This document shows, piece after piece, positions 46,020 to 56,842 of a stretch of 64,000 nt of DNA (position 1 is the first letter of the stretch; every line of letters begins with the position of its first letter). Both the position numbers and the translations under genes were made by a program. This stretch comes from Adiantum capillus-veneris (taxonomy: Eukaryota; Streptophyta; Polypodiopsida; Polypodiales; Pteridaceae), in NCBI GenBank assembly GCA_014529385.2, contig CM043958.1:139155398-139219397 (forward strand). Direction: 5' to 3'. The notes beneath the pieces were generated by a model, which saw nothing but the letters and a program-made list of their open reading frames with translations, made no database searches and was not told the DNA's origin.

Positions 46020-46397
46020 CTATGTTGGAACTCTCTTGAAGAGTAAATCTTGTAGCAATCGAGCTTGTTCTTTGATGATGCAATATGCACTGTTCATTGC
46101 ATGATAAATGAAATCCATGGTCACCATTGTGGATGATGGTTTGAATTTTGGTATCCATTTGTACTTGGCTATTGCGGGCTTTGCCTTGACAACCATTTTC
46201 CAACATTCGTTGGTCATGATTTCCAATTTGTGCTTTGGTTTCCAAACCCACTTTGTTGTTTTTAATGGCGGTCTCCTTTGTCGAGGTGGGTAGAAATGGT
46301 TTGTAATGGGCTTGTTGGCGGTGTGTAGTAGCTTTTTAGGCACCCAGACTTGTTGAGGGCGGTTGATGAGCTGACTTTTGTGTATCCAAATTTTCAT
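46020..46397 (-). pseudogene. W-x-P-K tail of element E
   Basis: One frame holds KIWIHKSQL, QVWVPKKLL, KWVWKPKHK and KYKWIPKFK within about 90 residues. The motif W-(I/V/K)-(P/H)-K is clearly repeated. It lies between the protease-like domain and the 3' ORF. Function unknown. Confidence 0.65.
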
Positions 46398-46403
46398 GGT
46401 TAC

Positions 46404-46930
46404 CTAAATGTTACAATTGTAAGAAGAAATCTTTGGCAAAGCAGTAGTTGTTATTGTGTTCGATGACTCCTGCTTTGTTGACTGAAAATTATTGAGAGCT
46501 TGTTTCCATTCTTTCTTGCTGTATGCAAATGGTACCTTCAACTGTCCTCCTTTAAGTGTAAGCTCTAGAATTTTGGCATCCCAATCTTGGATTGCTTTAT
46601 ATGTCTGCATCCATGGAACTCCCAAGATTAAGTCTTCATTCATGTGTTCATCTACTATACCTATGAAAGTATGCAAGCAAGAGAATCCATGAGCCATAAT
46701 ATTCAAGTTGATATTTCCTAAAGTTGGAGTGACTTTTTGGTTGCATGCTTTGATAGTGGCTTGACAATACTCAAGTGGTTGAGAAGTTGTTTTGAAATAA
46801 GTAGAATAGCTGATTGCATTGAATCTGGCATTTGTATCCGCTAAGGTGTTGACCGTATATTTATCTTTCATATTCACTGTGATTTGCATATCAAGACCAT
46901 CCAACCATTTGTCATCAGATGCAAATCCAT
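46404..46930 (-). pseudogene. Aspartic-protease-like domain downstream of integrase (element E)
   Basis: About 170 residues: WLDGLDMQITVNMKDKYTVN, then LADTNARFNAISYSTYF at the position of the D-T/S-G-A catalytic loop, and DLILGVPWMQTYKAIQDWD, the I-L-G-x-P-W end of retropepsins. Asp is kept but the invariant Gly is Asn. The domain follows the integrase C-terminus on the same strand, an unusual place: Ty3/gypsy protease normally lies between Gag and RT. Element H has the same arrangement. It may be a relocated protease or a pseudo-protease with another role. Confidence 0.75.
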
Positions 46931-46989
46931 CATCTGCTAGTATTTGAATCTAAAGGGTATTGTGCGCGGTAGAGCTTGAGGAATAGGTT

Positions 46990-47600
46990 GCCTTGCCGCT
47001 TTTCACTTCATACTCAAATGCGCGCTTCCTCTTGGGCTTTCTCAATCACCTGATGTCATTTAAGTTCTTTTTCCTTTGCTGCATGTATTATTTGCAAAAG
47101 ATCATTAGTCAAGGGTCGATAATATTTGTAGACTCGATATCCACTAATCCAATTTTCCATGATTTCTCCATTTAAGGTAGCTAGTTTGATGGAACCACTT
47201 GGTGAAACATCTTGAATGACAAAAGGACCATGTCCTTTTTTTCTTGAACTTGGGTATATGTTGTTTCAAGGAGTACACTAGAACCAAATCCCCTGGTTTG
47301 AAAACTTTAGTTAGCAAATGCAAGCCAAGAAACCGTTTCTGTGCACATGGAAATGGCTGCTAATTGTTGCTCATCTAGTTGTTCTAAGTCCTTGAGTCTT
47401 TCTAACAACTCATGCCCTTTCCATTCCAACTCGCGTGCAACTCTGAGAGTGGGTAATAATAACTCCATTGGCATTATTGCATCTAGGCCATAGACCAAGT
47501 TAAAGGGAGTCGTGTTCAAAACTGTCTTGAATGAAGCTCAATACACCCACATGACTAAATGAAGATGCATCTCCCAGTCCGTTCTGCCTGAACTAACAAT
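46990..47600 (-). pseudogene. Integrase C-terminal part (element E), core deleted
   Basis: Reads SSGRTDWEMHLHLVMWVY, TPFNLVYGLDAIMPMELLLP, then in a broken frame ENWISGYRVYKYYRPLTNDL. These are the last part of a gypsy integrase core and its C-terminal domain. The HHCC and most of the D,D-35-E core are absent: the RNase H tail (PDFKDNCELC) passes directly into this region near 47,600, so roughly 300 residues are lost. Confidence 0.75.
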
Positions 47601-48317
47601 TTTAGTTAGTACAAAGCTCACAATTGTCTTTGAAGTCAGGGTCAGTAGCATACTCATCTATCATAGAAGATAGATCATTGTGAGTTTCTATAGACACCAC
47701 ATTGACTCTTGGTTGTTGTGAAAGTGCATCGGTCCCTTGATTATGCTTACCAGCAATGTGAGCAATATGAAGATAAAATTGTGAAAGAAAATTTTTCCAC
47801 CTCGTTTGTTTGTTGGAAAGCTAGGTTTGCGTCATGAAGTCCTTGAGACTTTGGTGGTCCGGTTGCAAAATAAATGGAGTCTCCAATACATAGTGCTTCC
47901 ATGTGTCTAGGGCATGCAGAACAGATAAAAGCTCTTTTTCATATATGCCCAAGACCCGTTCATCAACATTGAGTCTTTGGCTCTCATATGCTATGGCATG
48001 ACCTTCTTGAAGCAGTATTGCTCCAAGGCAATCACCACAAGCATCACATTGGACATCAAATGGTTTTGAGAGATAGAATAAAGATTGGTCAGGAGGTAAG
48101 ATCCTCTTTGAGCTGGTCGAAAGCATTTTTCTCTTTAGCAGTCCATGAGTACTTAACGTTATTCTTTGTTAGGTCATGCAATGGTCCTGGTATTTGAGAG
48201 AAATTTGCTATGAAGTATCTATAGTATGCACACATACCAATAAAGATTCTTAGCTCATGTAGATTCCTTGGATTAGGCCATGCTTTTATTACCTCCAACT
48301 TTAATGGATCCAAGAGT
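47600..48317 (-). pseudogene. Reverse transcriptase end and RNase H (element E)
   Basis: The RT thumb/connection reads DPLKLEVIKAWPNPRNLHEL, FIGMCAYYRYFIANFSQIPG and KYSWTAKEKNAFDQLKEDL. RNase H follows with PFDVQCDACGDCLGAILLQE, IYEKELLSVLHALDTWKHYV and PDHQSLKDFM, including the catalytic Asp and Glu context. The palm with Y-x-D-D is missing because the LTR of chromovirus F abuts at 48317/48318. Two frames are used, indicating a frameshift near 48,100. Confidence 0.85.
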
Positions 48318-49300
48318 TGTTGGTGTAGGCCTCCCTTCTCACAAGCTTGGAGTAGATGATGAGGTTTCCATTAAAGCTTGATAAGGAGAGAGAGCATTCT
48401 TTGCTTCACACATGAGATTGTGTGAGTGTGTGTGTGATAGTGCCTTGCCAAAATCAGTCCCCCTCTCTCTCTCTTGGTCGACCCCTCTTGCATTTTACTC
48501 ATTCTAGCACCCCATGCAAAGCTTAGCCAATGATAATTAAGAAGCATAACTGATAGCCTTGTGACATGTGTCCCCCTTTGCCCTTTTGTGAGAGCTTTAG
48601 GTAATTAAATATGCAATTAAAATCTCATTGGACCCCTTAGTATTCCGGCCAATATGAATCATGCAAGCCATTGGGTTGTTGAATGCTCATTGGACCCGTG
48701 TTGGGAGAGTGTCCAATAGTCTTCTAGAGAGATTAATCTCTATTGGTTCTTTCATCAAGTGTTTGAATAAACTAAATGTACTCTAGCCTAGTTCTCATTG
48801 GTCCACCTGTATGGCCATCCAATAGGAATTGAATGCATCTTGGGGGCAACTTGCCTAGGGAGCTGACATGTGTCCCTATTCCCTTTGTGTAAAGGGAGCT
48901 TGCTAGAGTGTGTGTGAGTTTCTCTCTCATACCCTACTACAAGGGCTTGCTCCCTCCAAGATAGGGATGTGGGAAGACTTTTGAGTCTTCCCACAAGCAT
49001 CCAATCTCTCCTAGGTTTTGACCATTGGACCTAACCTTTGAATTTTGAAACCTTAGCATTTTGGAAGTCTTAATGGGTTGAAACTTAGGGCCTTTGAAGC
49101 CCATTGTTTCACATTTCTCCTTTGCAGATGCCCCCCCCCTTTGAATCCCTATTTTCCCTCCTTTGAATCCCTACTGTGGCCGGCGGTCTGCCAGCTTAAC
49201 CAATATTCTAGCCTTTTCTCCTCTGGTACTTCCCCATATTAAATGATCAGTTTAACATGAGAAAATCATTTAGGAGAGTTTGATATTAGTTATTATGACA
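48318..49300 (-). repeat. 3' LTR of element F
   Basis: TG...CA ends; the polypurine-like tract TTCAAGAGAGAGGTAA (minus strand, 49301-49316) precedes it. It is divergent enough from the other LTR (indels and substitutions throughout) to indicate an old insertion. Confidence 0.88.
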
Positions 49301-49689
49301 TTACCTCTCTCTTGAAATCATAGTCTTCCTTGACTATGGGGTAGAGAAGATAAAGCCTATTCATTAGTCCTTTTTCTAGCGGGTAGAGGATCCCTATCTT
49401 ACCTTACGACATCGTTCCAAAATGGATGACTAATCCATTTGGCGCTTGAGAGCCTAAGCTTCCGCAAGCATGTCTGCACATTAGTCCTATCAATCTTCCA
49501 TAGTAGAGTGACAAGCTCTACTTGGTGTTTGGGAGACGTCGTCTCTGCAAACTTGATCCTAAGCATGCATACTTCTTAACATTTTTGCACAATAAAGAAA
49601 ATGAGATTCTTATAAGACAAAAACTTTGTTCATTTTAAACATTTTTACATTTGCTTACTCTAGGGAAGCATTGTAAGCATTGACAAGGT

Positions 49690-50240
49690 TTAGGCTATCC
49701 TTTAATTGTATGCCTTGCATCCATCTAGCATCTTCAAAAGGATAGTTCTTAAACTTAATAAGATACCGTCGGATAATCTTATCGCCTCTCAATACCTTGT
49801 CTTCATGTCAGAGAATGGACTCCGGCTGCAGCACCTCTTCTTGGTCCTCAATCTTCGGTGGGTCTTCAATAGTTGGTTCTTGAGGTGGCTCTCCTTTGTA
49901 AGGCTTTAGTAGGTGCACATGAAAAGCATTGTGTATGAGCCAATGACTGGGCAGCTTGAGTTGATAGGCCATCTCATTGATCGGTCTAAGAATCTGGAAG
50001 GGACCATAGTACCCTTTTGCTAGCTTAGCATAGTACTTTTGGTGTCCCGTAGGATTCTTGCCCGTCGTGTGCCTTAATTGAGCCTTGGAAAATTTAAGTA
50101 AGACCCAGTCATTTTCTTTAAAGGGTTGGGCTCTTCTGTGCTCATTAGCAGCAGCCTTTTGCCTTTGCTGCGAGATAGATATATCATCCTTAATCTTTTG
50201 GAAAGATTCTTATAGGTCTCAGCTATACACATGAAGTAGA
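49690..50240 (-). pseudogene. Integrase C-terminal domain and chromodomain (element F)
   Basis: Minus strand from about 50,226: RAQPFKENDWVLLKFSKAQL, KLAKGYYGPFQILRPINEMA, YQLKLPSHWLIHNAFHVHLL, then after a stop or two EEVLQPESIL and IIRRYLIKFKNYPFEDARWM. The latter is a chromodomain (Y-L-I/V-K-F/W ... W pattern), used by chromoviruses to aim integration at marked chromatin. It makes F a chromovirus, unlike the tRNA-Asp elements of this window. Confidence 0.8.
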
Positions 50241-50247
50241 TTTTCCT

Positions 50248-50610
50248 TTAAAGGAATTTAACATTCCCAACCATGCGAACAAACCATGGTGCCCCTAGGA
50301 TTACATCCTCGTGCTTGAGAGGAGAGATAAAGAAGTCCTCTTTGTCCACATAGCTTTGGACATGTAGCCTCAATTTCCCAATTAAGGGAGTGACTGAAGC
50401 TTCTTGCCCCTTGAAAGCACTATCGGTGGGTAGGACATCTCCCATCTCATAGGCTTGGATGCCTAGCTTGGTGGCCAACTCTGTGGATATGAAATTATGA
50501 GTATAACCAGGGTCATAGAGAATAAAAGCATCATGTTCTCTTACCTTTCCCCAAGCATGGCATAGAGGAGATCCTTTGTGGTGAGCTTCCTCTTCTTGGA
50601 TTTTGACCAA
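50248..50610 (-). pseudogene. Aspartic protease of element F with D-P-G active site
   Basis: The frame has FILYDPGYTHNFISTELATK where the family consensus is D-S-G-A-T-H-N-F-I, and closes with DVILGAPWFVRMVGNVKF (I-L-G-x-P-W). Ser to Pro in the catalytic loop probably disables it. It follows gag directly, the normal order. Confidence 0.8.
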
Positions 50611-50615
50611 GGTAG

Positions 50616-52115
50616 CTATAGGAGGCTTGTTTTGTGTATTCTTGTGGGGGCAAGCACGATAATCATGCCCTTGCTCCCCGCACTTAAAATAGCGGTTATC
50701 TTTACGATAACGCTCAAGCTCTTCGGGAGAGAGTTTATTTTTGCCTTTATAAACTCCATTCTTCTTAGCTTTGTTGTTGTTGCATTGCCTTTAGGAGACT
50801 TTTGGACATTGTCTTTCCCCTTAGGCTCATTGTTACGGTCCTTCTTCTCTATTCCCTTAAGATTTCTCTTAGCCCCTTGTTGGAAATTGATTCGTGAAGC
50901 CACCATGATATGGTGTATGACCGCAGATATGGTGCGTGGCCTTTGGGAGTTGACATACTGCACCATATCTTCAGTTAACCCCGCACAAACTTGTTGTTTT
51001 TGCTGTCCAAAATCCATCTTTTTGGAGACAGTGTCTTTGAGATGTTAGTCCCAAAACTTGTCTACATATTTGCGAATAGATTTGTTGGGAGACGGATTCA
51101 AGCTTTGCCATTCGATGAGTACTTTGTCTTTGGCATCAATAGCCAAAAAACTGCTTCATGATGGAAGCTCTTAAAGCTTTCCATGTTCGTGGAGCTTCAC
51201 CGTTTGCCCATAGGCTCTAGACCACCATTGCTTGGCGGACTTTTGAAAATGCATAGCTACATGGTGTAGCTTAGAGGACTCCGAGAAGCCCTTATCTCCA
51301 AACACCGCATCAAATTGTTGGATTAAGGCCAAGACTTTGTCCGTAGCACCAAAGGTGCCATTGTAGGTAAGAAAAGAGATGTTCTTTCCTCCCTCTTTGA
51401 ACTTCTTGAGCTTGGATGACCTCTTCCACGTGGCATAGGATTTCCTATGGCCTCTTCTTTTTGGTGGTTCAAAAGTTGCACCATCACTTTCTTCAGAGGA
51501 GGAAGAATTTGAGGAGGATGGAGAAGAGGGTGAGAGTCTTTCTCGCCTTTTTGTTCCCTTGGTCTTCCTTGTCTGCACCATCACTTTCTTCATAAGAGGA
51601 AGAGGGTAAAGAAGATGGAGAAGAGGGTGACCTCTTTCTCACCTTTTTCTTCTCTTGTTTTCTGTCATCCCTCTTTGAATTATGGTGTGGAGAAGTGTGT
51701 GATGGTCTTCACCGTATAGGGGGTGTTGGAGAGTGTTTTACCCGCCGTCTTCGTGGAGCATCTCCGCCGAGGTGGCAAGAGACTCACTTCTTTCTCGTTC
51801 TTTTGGTGGGGGCTCTTGAGTTCTCTTTTGGGAAGGAGATGCGTCATCAAGTAGTAGATTTTTGAGGCCTTCGTATGGATCCTCTTCTTCTTCCCGAATC
51901 AAAGAGAGGCCTCTTTTGGAAAACTCACAAGGAGGCTTTTTAGGTACTCTCTCTTCTTGGTGGGGAGTTTGGAGAATCCCATGAACACGAAGTTGCTGTT
52001 GCACTTCACTTTGGAGGAATGGATTGCCCATGGCTTGTTGAACATTAGTAGCCCACTCATGGGCAAAATCAAAGCTATCAATATTAATTTCACTCTCTTT
52101 ACTATTGTCAGCCAT
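50616..52115 (-). pseudogene. Gag of element F
   Basis: The N-terminal frame (52115-51738) starts MADNSKESEINIDSFDFAHE. The middle frame (51593-51171) has a Ser-rich stretch, then ISFLTYNGTFGATDKVLALI and HHVAMHFQKSAKQWWSRAYG, the capsid domain. The C-terminal frame (51017-50616) includes NSQRPRTISAVIHHIM and, near 50,690, a basic stretch before a C/H-containing knuckle-like segment read in another frame (KCGEQGHDYRACPHKN near 50,640). At least two frameshifts. Confidence 0.72.
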
Positions 52116-53133
52116 TCTAACAACTTTTAGGTGTAAACTTTTTTAGGTGTACTTTGGCACTTCAAGCCCTAGTTGCTACTCCTCTTTACCCCTTTAGAAA
52201 AGCACTCAAGCTCTTATACCTATGGCTTGAATATCATTAAATGCAAGAAATAGAAGAGAGGGTCTTTCAACACCAAAAAAATACCGGCTCCTGTCAAGCT
52301 TCTAATAGCTCAATAGTGGTTAAGCCGTAGGCAATCCCCGTAGGAATCCACTATTAAGACCATACCTCTCGACATTGATGCCCCGTTATTTTCACGAAGC
52401 AGGCACATTGCAAGGCTGAAAAATCCCTATTCTACTTATTCAATTGCAATTAATAATACCGACCATTTATAGTTAGCTCGAGGACCTCCCTTCTTGAGCA
52501 AGAAAAGAGAAACCTTGTGCTCTGATTCCAACGTAACATTTAATGGCCTAGTAACTTGTGTGTAGCAGCAAATAACATAAACATAGTGAGCATTTCATTA
52601 GAATAGATTCCTAAAATGAGCATAGCAAGAGTGCTTGGATGGAGAGAGCAACAAAAAACATAACACATAGTTAGATAGGCATGAACAATACTTCAAAAAG
52701 AGAGAGGAATTATGCTATTGACAATAGTTGAGGACCGGATTACATGGAGTCGGCCCCCCCTCCAAAAGGCTTTGTATTATAGGTTTCCTCCATCAAGGGA
52801 GACATTTTACAATACAATACTTTGTGTCCTTCAATAACTTGCTGGTGCAATGAAGATGGAAGCGTCAAGCACCATGCACACACTTATAAAACACAACATC
52901 AATTCCTTCACGGTCTTAGACCGAAGACCTCACACACCTTCGAAGATGGTCAGAGCTAGCGGGGTATGAGAGTAGATTGAGAGGAAGAGGGAGTATTCTT
53001 ACGAGAAAGAAGTATGTCTCCTCACATAATCACTCATAAAAGCTTAGCATAGCTTATTAATTAGCATGGTAGAGGAGATGAGCATGCATTGGAGCTTGGC
53101 TCTTGGTTGGATTTGCATCACAAAGCCAAGAGT

Positions 53134-54134
53134 TGTTGGTGTAGGCCTCCCTTCTCACAAGCTTGGAGTAAATGATGAGTTGTCCATTAAAGCTTGCGAA
53201 GGAGATAGAGTCTTATTTGCTTCACACATGAGATTGTGTGTGTGTGTGTGTGTGTGTGATAATGCCTTGCCAAAATCAGCCCCCTCTCTCTCTCTCTTGG
53301 TCGACCCCTCTTGCATTTTACTCATGATGGCACCCCATTGGACCCTGCAAAGCATAGCCAATGATAATTAAGAAGCATGAAAGATAGGCTTGTGACATGT
53401 GTCACCCTTTCCCCTTTTGTTAGAGCTTAAGGTAATTAAATAATGCAATTTAACTCTCATTGGGCCCCTTAGTCTTCTAGCCAATAGGAATCAGGCAAGC
53501 TATTGGGCTGCTGAATGCTCATTGGACCTCTTGGGAGACTGTCCAATAGTCTTCTAGAAAGCTTAATTTCTATTGCTTCTTCAATCAAGTCTTTTAAAAT
53601 GAATTAAATTAAATGTACTCTAGTCTAATTCTCATTGGTTCACCTCTATGGCCATCCAATAGGAATTGAATGTATCTTGGGGGAAACTCGCCTAGGGAGC
53701 TGACATGTGTCCCATATTCCCTTTGTGTAAAGGGAGCTTGCTAGAGTGTGTGTGAGTTTCTCTCTCATACCCTACTGAAAGGGCTCGCCCCCTCCAAGAT
53801 AGGGATGTGGGAAAACTTTTGAGTCTTCCCACAAGCATCCAATATTTCCTAGGTTTTGACCATTGGACCTAACCTTTGAATTTTGAAACCTTAGCATGTT
53901 GGAAGTCTTAATGGTCTAATCCTTGGGGTCTTTGAAGCCCATTGTTGCACATTGCTCTTTTGCACATGGCCCCCCGTTTGGATCCCTATTTTCCCTCCTT
54001 TGGATCCCTATTGTGGCTGGTCTACCAGCTCAACCAATATTCTAGATTTTTCTCCCCTAGTACTTCACCATATTAAATGATCACTTAAACATGAGAAAGT
54101 CATTTAGGAGAATTAGATATTAGTTATTATGACA
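53134..54134 (-). repeat. 5' LTR of element F
   Basis: Pairs with 48318-49300. A short (TG)n run at 53,237-53,257 has expanded relative to the partner LTR. The inner flank (ACTCTTGGCTTTGTGATGC on the minus strand) is not a tRNA complement I recognise. Confidence 0.88.
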
Positions 54135-54660
54135 GATTCAATGGCATACTAGATGATCTATTGATAATGTAGACTATTGTAATAATGACCTCTCCCCTAA
54201 ACTTTATCAATAAGTTTGCCGTAGATAACATTGTCGTGACTCTCTCTTGTATGATTATGTTCATATGATTTGCTACACCATTTTGAGCAGGTGTATTTTG
54301 TGCAATGTACTATTGCAGAATGCCTCGCTGGCTACAAAAATCCTTGAACTCTATGGAGACGTATTCTCCCCCATTGGTAGTGTGCAAAGCCTTAAGCTTC
54401 TTGCCTGATTGGTTCGCAATGAACACAAGGAGTGTTTGAAAAGTAGCAAAAACTTTGTCTTTACTCTTTAAAGTGTAGAACCCCACCTTCCTAGCAGAGT
54501 CCTCTATGAACATTAGGAAATATAGTGCCCCCCCAGAGAGTGAGGTCCCCAGCCTCGAGAAGATTGGATGACTTAATAGATGGCCTTCCTTTATTCTCAA
54601 GATCCATTGATGACACCCTACTCCATTTCCACAAAGTATAGAAATGAGAAACAACATAAA
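54135..54660 (-). pseudogene. Ty1/copia integrase fragment
   Basis: Minus-strand frame with SGGALYFLMFIEDSARKVGF, YTLKSKDKVFATFQTLLVFI and LKALHTTNGGEYVSIEFKDF (catalytic D changed to T in the D-N-G-G-E-Y motif), then AQNGVANHMN and IVYIINRSSSMPLN. This is the copia integrase core. It stops exactly at the LTR of element F (54134). RT is missing. Confidence 0.8.
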
Positions 54661-54689
54661 GGAAGTCCTCTATCCATCATGTTCATGGT

Positions 54690-55299
54690 TTTAAGGGTCA
54701 TACACCACAAGCAAGGTCGATATATCAAGGATTCTTATGGGAAATATTTCTTATAACAAAAAGATACGATCCCATTGAAAAATTTAGAATCTATAAACAA
54801 CACTTTTTTCCCCATGTTTAAGAGGCACAACCGCTATCCATAAACCCTAAATATGATATGAGACTTAGTCTAGACTAACTAGAGATCTTGTGAGAAGTAC
54901 TCGACTAATCGGGTCCACCCGGTCATAGACATAGATCCATTAGAATTACTGGGGTGTGAGGTTTTGTTGCATCTCTTGTGTGAACAATCTCTTCCACCTA
55001 GAAAAGTCTCATGTGTCAATAACTCATGTGAAGAATATGTAAAGAAAATCCACTTGTGTTTGTGCATACGCAGCCACGTCTTGTGCTCATGTGTCAAAAG
55101 GATGTCTGTTTTGTATAAGCTGATATAGAGGCACATTCTGCTGAATAAATGTAACTTTTATCATTTGCAATTAGACTCTATTGTATTGTGCAATAGTCTC
55201 TCTCTCAAGCTCTACACTAGCCTCTCCAAAGCATTCCATTAGCATGAATGGCACACTAATACATCCACCTTAACCTACAACTGGTATTAGAGCATGGCT
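54690..55299 (+). repeat. Copia-type 5' LTR end and primer binding site
   Basis: TGGTATTAGAGCATGG at 55282-55297 is the methionine-initiator tRNA primer site of copia elements (TGGTATCAGAGC with one change). The LTR before it ends CCTACA at 55279. Its left border is uncertain. It reads on the plus strand, opposite to the integrase at its left, so it is a different copy. The following 55,300-55,920 holds no legible gag. Confidence 0.6.
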
Positions 55300-55922
55300 T
55301 AGGTTAGCATTTTCTAGTCTAATTAGATCCTAGGCATTCCCTTCTATGCTAGATTTTGTGGGTCTCCTTCTTGCTCACAAAATTGAATCAATTGCTTTGC
55401 ATTTGCATGTAGATTAGCTCTAATCTATTTGCTAATTGCTTTTGTCTTGGGCAAGTTCATGGCTAAATTCCTAGAGCCACTACCCTTACATGAGTGATTG
55501 CAATAGGTTTTGGGCTCAATAGGTACGCATTTTAACCTAGTTTTGCTTTATACACTAATTGATTGTGGTAATTGAGCTCTTATCGGTTCAATTCTTAGCT
55601 AATTATTGAATAATTAGTATTAATTAGGCTCTATCTTGAACTACCTTTGTGTGGTTTTTGCTTGATTTATTGTATAACCGGAAGCTCCATTTTGATACCG
55701 TTGCTTATTTTGATTGTGCTTTAGAAGAGCTTTCAACAACACCCTTGATCTCTACTTTTGGATGTGATTAACACTATTAATCACAACTTCCAATTTTGAG
55801 TGCGTGTGTGTGTAACTATGTGGACAAAACAATGTGGGAGTCAACCCTTAAATGGGCCAACTGGTGCTCAGTTGGTGGGCAACTAGGTGTCCCAACTGTA
55901 AGGAGGGTGAACTAGGTGGAAT

Positions 55923-56760
55923 TCAGTAGGAACAAAGCTGAATTTCTACTGATTTTGTGTCCAAATGGACCAAAAATTTAAGTATGTGATTTTCTCTTCG
56001 TTCGATTGCCTCCAACAGATGGCCCCCAACCGACCGGCCACTGAACATGTTCTCCACTGCGCATCTCCATCCAACTACCTCCGATTGATGACCCGCAGCT
56101 GATTGTTTTCCCGACTCCGAAACTTTGCCATCCAACCGGACCCCGTCTCTTGCACCTTGCCAACCGTCCGTCCACCCAGACGAATTGTCCTTGAGTTGTG
56201 CTTTTGGTACCCAAACCTTCCTGACTCCTTGCATGCTACTTGTAGCATTTGCTTGTCCAGAGGTTTGTCTAGAGGTTGATGTAGATTGATTATTCCCTAG
56301 TTTCTTTTGTGGACGACCTCTTTTCCATTTCTCTTTCCTCGATGCAATTGGAACTAAGATTTGTCCTCCTTTAAGTGATACTTTAAGTTGATTGGTGTCC
56401 CAATATGGTACTGCCTTGTATGTCCGCATCCATGAGATTCCAAGAATCATCATTTCATTCATATGTTCATCTGGTATGCATATAAATTGATGACGGCATG
56501 AAAATCCATTTACTATCACGTTCAAGTTGACCACTCCCAATTCCGGTGTTGGGTTTTTGTTGCATCCTTTGATAGCAAATATTCCCAAGGCTAAACACTG
56601 ATTCGTTGCTTTTTTGTAAGTGGAATAGATGACTACATTCATTCGAGCTGCGGTATCTACTAATGCATTTGTGCTATGATTGTTCAGTTTTACCGTGATG
56701 CAAAGGTCAATTCCATCCAACCATTCTTCATCTACGTTGATACTGCATCATTTTGTGATT
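55923..56760 (-). pseudogene. Aspartic-protease-like domain downstream of integrase plus W-x-P-K tail (element H)
   Basis: MDGIDLCITVKLNNHSTNAL, then LVDTAARMNVVIYSTYKK at the catalytic loop (D-T-A-A; Gly replaced by Ala) and MMILGISWMRTYKAVPYWD at the C-terminal end. KVWVPKAQL follows in the tail. It is about 50-60% similar by eye to the domain at 46.4-46.9 kb. Its upstream neighbour is again the integrase C-terminus, so the order INT then protease-like is seen twice. Confidence 0.75.
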
Positions 56761-56842
56761 CCCATATTCGTTCACCTTGTTCCAAAGTGTTGATGGGAAT
56801 AGGTGTTTGTTGATTCTTGAAAGGAGCTTTCCTTTTGAGTAC

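Larger units (their letters stand above)
48318..54134 (-). mobile_element. Chromovirus-type Ty3/gypsy retrotransposon F, internally deleted (5.8 kb)
   Basis: LTRs at 48318-49300 (983 bp) and 53134-54134 (1001 bp) both start TGTTGGTGTAGGCCTCCC and end TTAGTTATTATGACA. Inside, on the minus strand: gag, protease, then integrase C-terminus with a chromodomain; RT, RNase H and integrase core are missing. The flanks do not form a target duplication: left is gypsy RT (element E), right is copia integrase. So ectopic recombination or a deletion has changed one side. Confidence 0.85.

Noticed and set aside
55282-55299. Primer site as part of the integrase fragment at 54.1-54.7 kb
   Set aside because: It reads on the plus strand whereas the integrase is on the minus strand, so they are different copia copies.
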